The notes under the pieces: generated by a model | The model's input: only the letters and a program-made list of their open reading frames with translations | Databases searched by the model: none | Told to the model about the DNA's origin: nothing | Source of the DNA: Francisella orientalis FNO12 | Lineage (GTDB): Bacteria; Pseudomonadota; Gammaproteobacteria; Francisellales; Francisellaceae | Reading direction: 5' to 3' | Assembly: GCF_001042525.2 (NCBI RefSeq) | Contig: NZ_CP011921.2 | Span: 620,001-684,000, forward strand | Length of the DNA stretch: 64,000 nucleotides | Translations under genes and position numbers: made by a program | Shown here: piece after piece, positions 31,228-41,280 of the stretch | How positions within the stretch are numbered: position 1 is the stretch's first letter | How the letters are laid out: the number at the start of each line of letters is the position of its first letter

Positions 31228-31806
31228 ATGATTAGTAAGAAAAAAGGCTTTTCTTTAGTTGACACAATGGTCGTTATTGTCATTATACTATATTGATGAT
31301 GGCAGCAATTAGTTCCTTTTCTTTTTACTATAAAACATTTGCCGAAACTAGATTAACTAATTTACAAAAACTTATGGAATATGCTGTTATCAAAGCTCGT
31401 TCGGATGGTAAGACTATTATTGTTTGTGCTGCTAATTCAGATAGTTTTGACGGAACAGGTAAGTTAGATAAAAATAGTTTTTCTTGTTTAAATTCAACTT
31501 CATGGAATGATGGTCCAATAGTAGCTTTTGAAAGAGCAGATGGTATAGAATTATACAATGGAAATACCGATAATATTAGCTAATCTTCCTCAAGATAATG
31601 GGGGAATATCTATGTTAATTTAGCAGGTAATTCTAGTTTTATAAGGATATCAATTTAATGGATTTATGGCTACAGGTAATGGTAACGTCACATATTGTGA
31701 TAGAAATAATAAGTACCAAGCAGCATTAGTTATTAACTTAGCTGGCAGAGTAGTTTATACTGACAGTCCTACAAGAGAGGGCGGTGGTGCGTATACTTGT
31801 GAATAA
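31228..31806 (+). pseudogene. Broken FimT/GspH-type pseudopilin
   Basis: A type IV/II prepilin leader MISKKKGFSLVDTMVVIVII (G/F cleavage site, hydrophobic helix, Asp where Glu5 is usual) stops at 31294. One-base change of frame continues MMAAISSFSFYYKTFAETRL to TAA near 31583, and further breaks follow. The end keeps a GspH-like tail (GNVTYCDRNNKYQAALVINL AGRVVYTD). This class forms minor pseudopilins of type IV pili. At least three lesions mean no full product. The start overlaps the pgi stop. Confidence 0.8.
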
Positions 31807-31842
31807 TTTAATTTGTGTGTTATTAAAAGGAGAAAATAAATA

Positions 31843-32325
31843 ATGACAAATGGTAGAGTGCCTATGACTCCAGCAGGAGAACAAGCATTAAGAGCAGAGT
31901 TGAGTAGATTAAAGAAAACTGAAAGGCCTGCGATTATTGAAGCTATAGCAGAAGCTCGTGATCATGGGGATCTAAAAGAGAATGCTGAATATCATGCTGC
32001 TAGAGAGAGACAAGGTATTATTGAGGGCAGGATTAAAGATATAGAATCAAAATTATCTAACGCTCAGGTTATTGATGTAACAAAACTTCAAGCTAATGGT
32101 ATGGTCATTTTTGGAGCTACTGTCACAGTTATTAATGTTGATACAGAAGAAGAAACTACATACCAAATAGTAGGTGAGGATGAGGCTGATATAGATAATC
32201 ATAAGATATCTGTTGTAGCGCCATTAGCTCGTGCTTTAATTAAAAAAGAAGTTGGTGATGAGATTATCTTAGATACTCCTAAAGGTAAAGTTACATACGA
32301 AATTGTAGAAGTAGAATATAAATAA
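31843..32325 (+). CDS. greA: Transcription elongation factor GreA
   Basis: 160 aa, stimulating RNA polymerase cleavage of backtracked transcripts. The N-terminal coiled coil and the signature [20 protein letters not shown] carry the acidic tip residues (Asp-Glu at DLKE). The FKBP-like C-terminal domain is intact, ending [18 protein letters not shown] strong AAGGAG ribosome binding site lies eight bases upstream. It follows the broken pseudopilin gene and precedes uvrA. Confidence 0.97.
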   Translation: MTNGRVPMTPAGEQALRAELSRLKKTERPAIIEAIAEARDHGDLKENAEYHAARERQGIIEGRIKDIESKLSNAQVIDVTKLQANGMVIFGATVTVINVDTEEETTYQIVGEDEADIDNHKISVVAPLARALIKKEVGDEIILDTPKGKVTYEIVEVEYK

Positions 32326-32362
32326 TCTTAAACCCAATGGATATTCCTCTAAAAAATTCTTT

Positions 32363-35185
32363 ATGAAAAAAATTATCATCCAGGGTGCAAAAACCCATAA
32401 TCTAAAAAATATCGATGTTGAAATACCTAGAGATAAGCTTACTGTTATTACAGGATTAAGTGGTTCTGGTAAATCATCACTAGCATTTGATACGCTATAT
32501 GCAGAAGGACAAAGACGTTATGTTGAGTCGTTATCCTCCTATGCTAGACAGTTTTTATCGATGATGGATAAGCCAGATGTTGAGCATATAGAAGGCCTAT
32601 CTCCTGCTATTTCAATTGATCAAAAAACAACATCTCATAATCCGAGATCTACCGTCGGTACAGTTACTGAGATATATGATTATTTAAGGGTATTTTTTGC
32701 TAGGGCAGGAACGGCTAAATGTCCAGTTCATCAAATAGAACTTAAAGCACAGACAATCAGTCAGATGGTTGATAAAATCCTAGAGTTTGATGAAAATACA
32801 CGCTTAATGATATTAGCTCTAATTATTTCTCAAAAGAAAGGTACTCATCATACTCTGTTAGATAAGATATTAGCACAGGGGTATATTCGTGTACGTATAA
32901 ATGGAGAGTTTTTTAATTTAGATGAAGACTATCCAGAGTTAGATCGCTACAAGAAGCATAACATAGAAGTTGTGGTTGATAGGTTTAAGCCTAAAAAAGA
33001 TAATGAGCAACGAATTGCAGAGTCTATAGAAACTGCTTTAGATCTTGGTAATGGTATCGTCAAATTAGTAGATATGACTAACGAAACTGCTGATGATATT
33101 TTATTCTCATCTAAGCATGCCTGTCCGTTGTGTGATTATGCTCTCAAAGAGTTATCACCAAGAGTTTTTTCATTCAATAGTCCGTTAGGAGCTTGTAGTA
33201 GTTGCGATGGTCTAGGAGTCAAAGAATTTTTTGATGAGAAAAAAGTAATAATAGATCCAGCAATTTCACTTAAACATGGAGCAATTGTTAAGTGGAATAA
33301 GACAAATCAGTATTATTACTCACAATTGGAATCTTTAGCAGAGCATTATAAGTTCTCATTAGAAGAACCTTTTGAAAAATTATCTAAAAAGATTCAAGAA
33401 GTAATTTTATATGGTTCAGGTGATGAGGCTATTAATATGACTGTTGATTCAATTAGAGGTGGTAGGCAAACTAGAGTCAAGCTATTTGAGGGAGTTATAC
33501 CTCATTTTGAGCGTAGATACTATGAGTCTGACTCTGATATAGTCAAAAAAGACCTGTATGAGCTTATGAGTAATCTCAAATGTAAGTCTTGTAATGGTGC
33601 TAGAATTAATGAATATGCTAGAAATATATTTATAGATGATAAAAATATAGCAGATGTATGTGCTTTGTCTATAGATGATTTATTAAAATGGCTTGATGAA
33701 TTAGAGTTTGTCGGTCAGCAAAAAGTTATTGCAGAGAATTTACTTAAAGAGATTAGATTAAGAGTCGAATTTTTAGCAAATGTTGGCCTAGAATATTTAA
33801 GCTTAGCAAGACAGGCTGATACTCTTTCAGGTGGTGAAGCACAACGCATTAGACTTGCTAGCCAAATTGGCGCTGGTCTAGTAGGAGTTATGTATATATT
33901 GGATGAGCCGTCTATTGGACTTCATCAAAGAGATAATCAACGTCTTTTAGACGCGTTACATAACCTCAAGGATTTAGGTAATACAGTTATCGTTGTTGAA
34001 CATGATGAAGATGCAATTAAACAAGCAGATTATATTATTGATATGGGACCAATGGCTGGTGTTCATGGTGGCGAAGTAGTAGCATCTGGAAATTATCAAA
34101 CGATTATTAAAAATAAAAAATCTTTGACTGCTGATTATTTGAGTGGTCGCAAGAAAATAGAAGTTCCAAAAACTAGACTAAAAGCTAGTAAAAATCGTTA
34201 TATTGAAATAAATGGCGCTATTGGAAATAATTTACAAGGTGATAATTTAAAAATTCCAGTAGGAGCTTTAACTTGTGTAACAGGGGTATCCGGTTCTGGT
34301 AAATCAACTTTGATAAATAGGACACTATTTCCTTTGGCATCTAGATTACTAAACAGAAGTACGCTTGTACCTATGGAATATAAATCGCACAAAGATTTTA
34401 ACCACTTAGACAAGGTTATTGATATCGATCAGTCACCAATAGGGCGTACCCCTCGTTCTAATCCAGCTACATATACAGGTGTTTTTACTCCTATAAGAGA
34501 GCTATTCGCAGCTACTGCAGAATCAAGATCAAGGGGTTATAGTGCTGGCAGATTTAGTTTTAATGTACGTGGTGGTAGGTGCGAAGCTTGTCAAGGTGAT
34601 GGTGTTATAAAAGTTGAAATGCACTTTTTAGCTGATGTATACGTAGCTTGTGATGTTTGCGAAGGAAAGCGATATAATCGTGAAACTCTTGCCGTACAGT
34701 ACAAAGGAAAAAATATATACGAAGTATTAGAAATGACTGTGGAGGAGGCTCTAGAGCTTTATGATGCTGTTCCGAGTATCAAAACTAAATTAGAAGCTTT
34801 GATGAACGTGGGATTATCTTATATTAAGTTAGGCCAAAGTGCGACTACTTTATCTGGTGGAGAAGCTCAAAGAGTTAAGCTAGCTAAAGAGCTCTCAAAA
34901 CGCTCAACAGGAAAGACTTTATATATTTTAGATGAACCAACAACTGGGCTACACTTCTATGATATTGATCAACTTCTAAAAGTAATTATGGACTTACGTG
35001 ATAGAGGTAATACAGTAGTAATTATCGAGCATAATCTTGATGTTATCAAAATGGCTGACTGGATAGTAGATTTAGGTCCTGAAGGTGGAAGCAAAGGTGG
35101 GCAGATAATATTTGACGGAACGCCTGAGGATATTGTTAAATGCAAAAAATCTTATACAGGGAAGTATTTAAATAATTTACTTTGA
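32363..35185 (+). CDS. uvrA: UvrABC system protein A
   Basis: 940 aa damage-recognition ATPase of nucleotide excision repair. Two ABC modules are seen: Walker [10 protein letters not shown] near residue 31 and GVSGSGKST near 640. Signatures [12 protein letters not shown] and [12 protein letters not shown] come with Walker [10 protein letters not shown] and ILDEPTTGL. Zinc fingers appear as [11 protein letters not shown]...CSSCDG and CEACQGDG...[10 protein letters not shown]. Length matches the family. It ends one base before the broken MFS gene, which converges. Confidence 0.98.
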   Translation: MKKIIIQGAKTHNLKNIDVEIPRDKLTVITGLSGSGKSSLAFDTLYAEGQRRYVESLSSYARQFLSMMDKPDVEHIEGLSPAISIDQKTTSHNPRSTVGTVTEIYDYLRVFFARAGTAKCPVHQIELKAQTISQMVDKILEFDENTRLMILALIISQKKGTHHTLLDKILAQGYIRVRINGEFFNLDEDYPELDRYKKHNIEVVVDRFKPKKDNEQRIAESIETALDLGNGIVKLVDMTNETADDILFSSKHACPLCDYALKELSPRVFSFNSPLGACSSCDGLGVKEFFDEKKVIIDPAISLKHGAIVKWNKTNQYYYSQLESLAEHYKFSLEEPFEKLSKKIQEVILYGSGDEAINMTVDSIRGGRQTRVKLFEGVIPHFERRYYESDSDIVKKDLYELMSNLKCKSCNGARINEYARNIFIDDKNIADVCALSIDDLLKWLDELEFVGQQKVIAENLLKEIRLRVEFLANVGLEYLSLARQADTLSGGEAQRIRLASQIGAGLVGVMYILDEPSIGLHQRDNQRLLDALHNLKDLGNTVIVVEHDEDAIKQADYIIDMGPMAGVHGGEVVASGNYQTIIKNKKSLTADYLSGRKKIEVPKTRLKASKNRYIEINGAIGNNLQGDNLKIPVGALTCVTGVSGSGKSTLINRTLFPLASRLLNRSTLVPMEYKSHKDFNHLDKVIDIDQSPIGRTPRSNPATYTGVFTPIRELFAATAESRSRGYSAGRFSFNVRGGRCEACQGDGVIKVEMHFLADVYVACDVCEGKRYNRETLAVQYKGKNIYEVLEMTVEEALELYDAVPSIKTKLEALMNVGLSYIKLGQSATTLSGGEAQRVKLAKELSKRSTGKTLYILDEPTTGLHFYDIDQLLKVIMDLRDRGNTVVIIEHNLDVIKMADWIVDLGPEGGSKGGQIIFDGTPEDIVKCKKSYTGKYLNNLL

Positions 35186-36574
35186 TTAAGATGTTGACAC
35201 TTTATTTAAGTTATTGGGTTTACAAAGTATCACATAAGCTAAGATAGCTAATAAGCCTAAAAAATATATAACCTGAACCCATGCAAAAGCAGAAGAAGAT
35301 ATAATAGAATCAAAGCTTATATTTTTAATCCCGGAAAGCATTGCTAAAACTACACTCGCCCATGATATGGCAAATGCATTTGTTAATTGAATTATTGAAC
35401 TATTAACAATTGTCGCAGGACTCATGTGCTCATCATTTTCAATAGAGTTATAAATTTCTGCATTACAAACTATAGTAAACATTCCAAAACAAATATCTAT
35501 TATTATAAGTAAAACTGAGAATGCAAAAAAGTTAAAGTCAATAAAGACTATTCCTAGGCTTAAATATGTAAAAGCCATTGTTGTAAGAGTTATCACAAAA
35601 AACTTATAAAAATGTAAGCTTATTAGTACTTTTTTTACTACTTTTTTAACATACCATGCTGGCATTATAAAAAACATTAATGCTAGACCTGATTCAAAAG
35701 CAGAAAAGTGTTGTTTTGTCTGTAAATATAATGGTAGAAGGAAAAACATACTCATTATCAGTAAGCGAGTCGTAGAGCTTATAATAGTAAGATATTTAAA
35801 GCAGTTGTTTTTGAAAATGTTGAGATTAATAACGGCATTATCACCTAATCGTATTGCATGTCGAAGATATACTACAAATAAGATTATAGTAATAAAAGTA
35901 TTAACCATTTAATATTTGGAAGTATGCTTGCATCAATCATAAGATCGATAAAGAACATTAATAAAGCTATTGATACTCCAAGAATTAGAAAACCTTTAAA
36001 ATCAAACTTTCTAATTTTTGCTACTGAAATATTAGGTAAGTAGATGCCTATTAGTATTATACAAATTAGCACAATAGGAAAGTTAATAAAGAATATCATT
36101 CTCCAGCCAATATAAGTTGTCATCGCACCTCCAACTAAAGGTCAATAACAGGTCCTAATGTAGCAATAACTGCAACTATTGACATCGCTGTCAATCGATC
36201 ATTTTTGAATATTCTAACCATGGCCAAACGAGCAGCTGGCGCAGTAAATGCTCCAAAGGCTCCTTGAAAGGCTCTAAATATTACCAGACTAATAATATTT
36301 GTTGATAGTCCACAAGCTACAGAAGAAATAATAAATCCTATTAAAGAGATGATTAGACGCTTTTTACAGTCTATTTTATCTGAGATCTAACCAGATGCAG
36401 GGATAAATAGCCCCAGAGCTAACAGATAAACAGTTACAGCTACCTTAAGAGTTAACGCATTTACTTGAAAATCATTTGCTATTTGAGTAGAGCAGTATTA
36501 AGTGCAGAACTATCAATTAACTCTATGAGAAAAACTATACCAATTGCATAGGCTATTATTTTATTTCTATCCAT
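35186..36574 (-). pseudogene. Broken DHA2-type MFS efflux transporter
   Basis: The remnant begins MDRNKIIAYAIGIVFLIELI at 36574. It shifts frame near 36480, then reads ANDFQVNALTLKVAVTVYLL, meets TAG at 36387-36389 (SG*ISDKIDCKKR, the MFS motif A region), shifts near 36140 into LVGGAMTTYIGWRMIFFINF and again near 35895 before the last six helices. GWRMIFFINFP is the DHA2 (EmrB/QacA) family signature. The original was a 14-helix drug:proton antiporter. Four lesions make it inactive. Confidence 0.88.
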
Positions 36575-36775
36575 TATAATTTTAAGAATTGCTTTCGTTT
36601 TGACAACAATTAAGTACCATGAATAGATTAGTATATATTTATATTGCTCAATATCATATTGATATTTATACAATTATTTGGCAAAACGACTAGCTAATAA
36701 TGGAATTTTTTACTATAGTATTAGGTGGATTTTAGTATTAAAACTTCATAAGGAAGAAAAAGGTAAAATAAATAT

Positions 36776-38725
36776 ATGGCACAAAATAATGATAATAAAA
36801 ATAATATGCTTAAAAATATTATTTTTTGGATTTTAATCATTGGTGGGATGCTACTGCTTTTCAATGTTATTAATGATACGAATAGCTCATCTAAAAGTAT
36901 TAACTACTCCTCATTTGTAACAAAGCTTAAAGATAATAAGATTAGTGTAGTAGACGTGGATGGTAGAACTATTACTGGTAAGACAGAAGATGGCGAAAGC
37001 TTTGTGACTTATGCTCCGCTACTTGATGGTAGTTTAGTCAATAAGTTAGAGGATAGCAAAGCTGTTATTAAAGCAAAAGCACCTGAGAAGCCAAATATAT
37101 TTTTAGCATTCTTACTGAATTGGTTGCCTATGTTACTAATCTTTGGCTTCTTCATCTATATGATGATGAAAGCTGGTGGAGGTAGTAAAGGTGGTCCTTT
37201 CTCTGTAGGTAAGAGTAAAGCTAAACTTTTAGGCGAAGATGAAATCAAAGTAACTTTGGAAGATGTAGCTGGTGTCGATGAGGCTAAAGAGGAAGTAGCT
37301 GAGATTGTTGATTTCTTACGTGAGCCAAAAAAATATGAAAAAATTGGTGGTAAAATTCCAAAAGGTGTCTTAATGGTTGGACCTCCTGGAACGGGTAAGA
37401 CACTTCTAGCAAGAGCTATAGCTGGTGAAGCTAAGGTACCATTTTTCTCGATTTCAGGCTCTGACTTTGTAGAGATGTTTGTTGGTGTCGGTGCATCTCG
37501 TGTACGCGATATGTTTGATCAAGCCAAGAAAAAAGCACCTTGTCTAGTATTTATTGATGAGATAGATGCTGTAGGACGTCATCGTGGCTCAGGTATGGGT
37601 GGTGGCAATGATGAGCGCGAACAGACTTTAAACCAAATGCTTGTTGAAATGGATGGTTTTGCTGATAATGAAGGCGTTATAGTTATTGCTGCGACTAACA
37701 GACCGGATGTTTTAGATAAAGCATTATTAAGACCTGGTAGGTTTGATAGACAAGTAAATGTAGGTTTGCCAACGGTTAAAGGCCGTGAAGCTATACTTAA
37801 AGTTCATATGAAAAAAGTAGCTCTAGGCGATGATGTTAGAGCTGACTGGATAGCGCGTGGTACACCTGGATTTTCTGGTGCTGAGCTTGCTAACCTTGTA
37901 AACGAAGCAGCACTATTTGCTGCAAGAGAGTCTAAAGATAATATTAGCATGGCAGATTTTGAAAAGGCTAAAGATAAAATCTTGATGGGCTCAGAAAGAA
38001 GAAGTATGGCTATGACTGAGAAAGAGAAGAAGCTTACTGCATATCATGAAGCAGGCCATGCTATCATTGGTAAGTTGATGCCTGAACATGATCCAGTATA
38101 TAAGGTAAGTATTATACCTAGAGGCAGAGCTCTTGGTGTGACTATGTATATGCCAGAGGGTGATACTGTTAGTCAAAGTAGGCTTATTCTACATGGACGT
38201 TTATGCAGTATATTTGGTGGTAGAATCGCTGAAGAGCTTATATTTGGTTATGACCATGTTACTACAGGAGCGTCTAATGATATTCAAGTTGCCACTGATA
38301 TTGCGCGTAACTATGTAGCACGTTGGGGCTTATCAGACACTATGGGAACAGTCTTGTATGATGTTGAAGATGAGGGACCTTTTGGTGGAAGTGGTGGTAA
38401 ATCTGTCAAGATGTCAGATTCTACTATCCGTGAAGTAGATACAGAAGTACGCAAGTTGATTGATAAGAGTTATAATAAGGCTAAGAAGTTATTAGAAGAT
38501 AATGCGGATATACTTCATGCTATGGCAGATGCTCTTATGAAATATGAAACTATAGACGCATTGCAGGTAGATGATTTAATGGCGCGCCGTGATGTACGTG
38601 AGCCAGGTGAATACGGAGATAGTTACAAACTAAATGCTGAAGCTGCAAAGGTCATAGCTCCTACTGTACCAGATGAAGATATTCCTGATACTTCTGATGA
38701 AGCTAGTCCTAAAAATGATCTTTAA
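36776..38725 (+). CDS. ftsH: ATP-dependent zinc metalloprotease FtsH
   Basis: 649 aa membrane-anchored AAA+ protease that degrades misfolded membrane proteins and regulatory proteins. TM1 spans about residues 13-33 and TM2 about 107-127, flanking a periplasmic domain. Walker A GPPGTGKT is near residue 202, followed by Walker [11 protein letters not shown] and the second region of homology [20 protein letters not shown]. The zinc site HEAGH is near residues 424-428. It stands after the broken MFS gene, apparently without rlmE as neighbour. Confidence 0.97.
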   Translation: MAQNNDNKNNMLKNIIFWILIIGGMLLLFNVINDTNSSSKSINYSSFVTKLKDNKISVVDVDGRTITGKTEDGESFVTYAPLLDGSLVNKLEDSKAVIKAKAPEKPNIFLAFLLNWLPMLLIFGFFIYMMMKAGGGSKGGPFSVGKSKAKLLGEDEIKVTLEDVAGVDEAKEEVAEIVDFLREPKKYEKIGGKIPKGVLMVGPPGTGKTLLARAIAGEAKVPFFSISGSDFVEMFVGVGASRVRDMFDQAKKKAPCLVFIDEIDAVGRHRGSGMGGGNDEREQTLNQMLVEMDGFADNEGVIVIAATNRPDVLDKALLRPGRFDRQVNVGLPTVKGREAILKVHMKKVALGDDVRADWIARGTPGFSGAELANLVNEAALFAARESKDNISMADFEKAKDKILMGSERRSMAMTEKEKKLTAYHEAGHAIIGKLMPEHDPVYKVSIIPRGRALGVTMYMPEGDTVSQSRLILHGRLCSIFGGRIAEELIFGYDHVTTGASNDIQVATDIARNYVARWGLSDTMGTVLYDVEDEGPFGGSGGKSVKMSDSTIREVDTEVRKLIDKSYNKAKKLLEDNADILHAMADALMKYETIDALQVDDLMARRDVREPGEYGDSYKLNAEAAKVIAPTVPDEDIPDTSDEASPKNDL

Positions 38726-38813
38726 ATATAGAGACTTCAGACTTTTTCTAAAAACTCATATTTTAATTTTAAAAATATTCATGACAAAATCTAATATCTA
38801 TTAATAATAATTC

Positions 38814-38841
38814 TAAAGTTAATACTTTAATTAAAGTTAAT
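38814..38841. promoter_or_regulatory. Repeat cluster upstream of deoD, possible operator
   Basis: TAAAGT-TAAT-ACTTTA (38814-38829) is a 6-4-6 inverted repeat. AAAGTTAAT occurs directly repeated at 38815 and 38833. It lies about 85 bases before the deoD ATG. It may be a regulator site, but AT-rich chance matches are common. Confidence 0.25.
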
Positions 38842-38923
38842 CATATTAAAAGCTATAAAATTAAGATTTTTGTGGAATTTATGCTAATATATCTTCAGCA
38901 AAATTAAGATAAAAGGAACAGAT

Positions 38924-39646
38924 ATGTCATTACCTACTCCTCATATAGAAACATTAAGGAAAGAAGAATTTGCAAAAACTGTAATTATGCCAGGCGATCC
39001 GCTAAGAGCTAAATATATCGCAGATAACTATTTAGAAAATGTTACAAGAGTTAATGCTGTCAGAAATATGTTTGGTTATACAGGTACTTACAAAGGTAAA
39101 AAAGTAAGTGTTATGGGTTCTGGTATGGGTATGGCGAGCATGGGCATTTATGCTTATGAGCTTTTTAAATATTATGATGTTGATAATATCATTCGTATTG
39201 GCTCAGCTGGTTCATATAAAGAAGAGCTCAAAGTCTATGATGTAGTACTTGTAGAAGAAAGTTACTGTGAATCTGATTTTGTTGAAATTGTAACTGGTGA
39301 TAAGGCACGCGATGTTAAGTCTTCAGAAGAACTTAATAATGATCTTGAAGAGTCGGCAAAAAGACAAAATATAGAACTTAAAAAAGCAAAAGCACATTGT
39401 ACCGACGTTTTTTATAGAAAGAATTCTGATGATTACAAAAAGATTATCAAGAAGTATGGTTGTGATTTAGTTGAGATGGAGACTGCTGCTTTATTTGCAA
39501 CAGCAAATGAGTTGGGTAAAAATGCATCTGCAGTTGTAACGATATCTGACAGCTTTATAACAGGTGAATCAACTACTGCTCAACAAAGAGAGCAATCTTT
39601 CACTAACATGATGGAAGTTGCTTTAGGTACTATTACTGAAAAATAG
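38924..39646 (+). CDS. deoD: Purine nucleoside phosphorylase, DeoD type
   Basis: 240 aa NP-I phosphorylase that splits purine (deoxy)nucleosides with phosphate. The phosphate/nucleoside signature GDPLRAKYIADNYL, GSGMGMASMGIYAYEL and the purine-base region LVEMETAALFATANELG are typical. AVVTISDSF carries the catalytic Asp. A GGAAC ribosome binding site precedes the ATG. Together with udp it covers both purine and pyrimidine salvage. It is separated from ftsH by about 200 bases. Confidence 0.93.
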   Translation: MSLPTPHIETLRKEEFAKTVIMPGDPLRAKYIADNYLENVTRVNAVRNMFGYTGTYKGKKVSVMGSGMGMASMGIYAYELFKYYDVDNIIRIGSAGSYKEELKVYDVVLVEESYCESDFVEIVTGDKARDVKSSEELNNDLEESAKRQNIELKKAKAHCTDVFYRKNSDDYKKIIKKYGCDLVEMETAALFATANELGKNASAVVTISDSFITGESTTAQQREQSFTNMMEVALGTITEK

Positions 39647-39651
39647 TATAT

Positions 39652-40092
39652 TTATTCTTTTGATTTATTAATTTCTAGTTTTATTTTTTCTAATGCTTTC
39701 TTTGCTTTTTCATTAGGTAGGTTTTTATCAGCTTTTTTTGTTTGATGGTTTGAATAGTCTACGATAAGCTCTATTTTTTCAACTCTTGAAAATAGAGTTG
39801 TTTGGTTTAATTTTGTGATAAACTGGCTATGTAATTCTTTTATTTTTGATTTTAGTATTTCTTTATCACTTTGTACTATTATCTTAGTTGGAGAGTAGAA
39901 GACTAGTTGAGTATCCTTTATGTATGGTAGGTTTATTTTGTGTAATTGTCTATTTGCTACTTCTATAGTGGTATTTAGATTAACAGCTTTTGCTATTAAA
40001 TCTTTGCTAGCATAAGTTGATTCAGTAACTTTTTTTCTAGTTCTGTGTGAATCTATATTAGCAATTTTTTCTGGAATAATTTTTATGCTCAT
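39652..40092 (-). CDS. dciA: DciA-like replicative helicase loader (DUF721)
   Basis: 146 aa. Position next to secA and the DUF721-like core (KINLPYIKDTQLVFYSPTKI IVQSDKEILKSKIK) point to DciA, which loads DnaB helicase in bacteria lacking DnaC. The charged C-terminal tail (NEKAKKALEKIKLEINKSKE) is typical of the disordered tail of DciA proteins. It lies six bases downstream of the lipoprotein gene, and both are divergent from secA. The family call is mainly from neighbourhood and moderately sure. Confidence 0.72.
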   Translation of the reverse strand: MSIKIIPEKIANIDSHRTRKKVTESTYASKDLIAKAVNLNTTIEVANRQLHKINLPYIKDTQLVFYSPTKIIVQSDKEILKSKIKELHSQFITKLNQTTLFSRVEKIELIVDYSNHQTKKADKNLPNEKAKKALEKIKLEINKSKE

Positions 40093-40098
40093 AATAAT

Positions 40099-41148
40099 CT
40101 AGTATATTTTTGTAGTATTACTTAGTTGAGAATAGAATATTTCAATAGCATTGTCTATAGCCGATTCTCTTCCTTTACTTGAACAAGACTTTATCATATA
40201 TTGTTTAGGAGCTAATTGGCTAGATAAATTATCAGTTATTTGTAGCTCAATAGTTGTATTGATACAGTAACGATTGTTAATTAATTGGTTGTCGTAGTCT
40301 TTTAATTTTAGAGATATACTGATATTTGCAGAATTTTTATTATCTGTGATTATATAGTTATTTACTTGTAAATATTTTTCTAAAGAGCTATAAAAGAAGC
40401 CACTATTTTGTTTATCAATATATATTTGTATAGTTCGCTTAACATTTAAAAGTTCATTATCTATATGATTTAGAGCTTCCATGTAGTCATTGATATCAAT
40501 ACTAGGAGATAACACTACTAGTGCTCTTAGGCTTGATTTTATTATTTTGATATTTTTATCTGCTTGTTGCGTAATATTAAATCTATAAATAGAGCTTTTG
40601 TTATATGTAGTGGAGAGTAGTTGACTTGCTTGTTTGATATTACTACTAATTAAATCTTTTAAGTCATTTATAGTCTGCGATTTATTTATTTGAATTTCTA
40701 TGTAGAATGTATTATTTGTTTGTGATTGATTTATTACTTGATAATTTGGGATTGTAACATCTGCAGAAGAAGTCGAGATCTCTTGGATAAGTTTTTGAGA
40801 TACCTTATTGTTGTTAGAAATATTAGTGAAACTTGTTGTTGTTGACACAGTGACATGAAGTCTTTGGATCATATCTGCTAGAGCATTTTGAGTTGCTTTT
40901 TTTGAGGTTCTGCCTGAACCAAAACTATATAAAACTTCATCTGTGTTTGCTTGATTTGCTATAAACCATTGTGGAATGGATTCTATATTTGTATCTTCTA
41001 TTTTAGATGGCTTATAGCTAGTCTTTTGCACCTGTTGGATATCAGTGTTTGTTCTAATATCATATTTCTTTTGAGTATTTGTGGAGCAACAAGATGTTAA
41101 TAGACTTAATGTTATTAACATAGACAGCTTTAGCTTAAAATATCTCAT
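40099..41148 (-). CDS. LPP20-like lipoprotein
   Basis: 349 aa. The signal sequence with lipobox LLTSC gives a lipid-anchored Cys at position 20. Residues about 58-110 resemble the LPP20/FlgT-type fold (PQWFIANQANTDEVLYSFGS GRTSKKATQNALADMIQRL), as in Helicobacter and Francisella lipoproteins. A second half (residues 180-349) has no family I can name. The pattern (internal repeat of xIxIxI strands) suggests beta structure. It is divergent from secA and upstream of dciA, and probably sits in the inner or outer membrane. Confidence 0.75.
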   Translation of the reverse strand: MRYFKLKLSMLITLSLLTSCCSTNTQKKYDIRTNTDIQQVQKTSYKPSKIEDTNIESIPQWFIANQANTDEVLYSFGSGRTSKKATQNALADMIQRLHVTVSTTTSFTNISNNNKVSQKLIQEISTSSADVTIPNYQVINQSQTNNTFYIEIQINKSQTINDLKDLISSNIKQASQLLSTTYNKSSIYRFNITQQADKNIKIIKSSLRALVVLSPSIDINDYMEALNHIDNELLNVKRTIQIYIDKQNSGFFYSSLEKYLQVNNYIITDNKNSANISISLKLKDYDNQLINNRYCINTTIELQITDNLSSQLAPKQYMIKSCSSKGRESAIDNAIEIFYSQLSNTTKIY

Positions 41149-41280
41149 TATGACAGGTATATGGTCTAAATTCGTACAATTAATGTATCTATCTTAATTT
41201 AAATTTCTTATAAACTCTATATAATGTACATTTAGGTTATTATTTTTATTTAAAACTATTAAGTATTTGGTTAGTTAACA

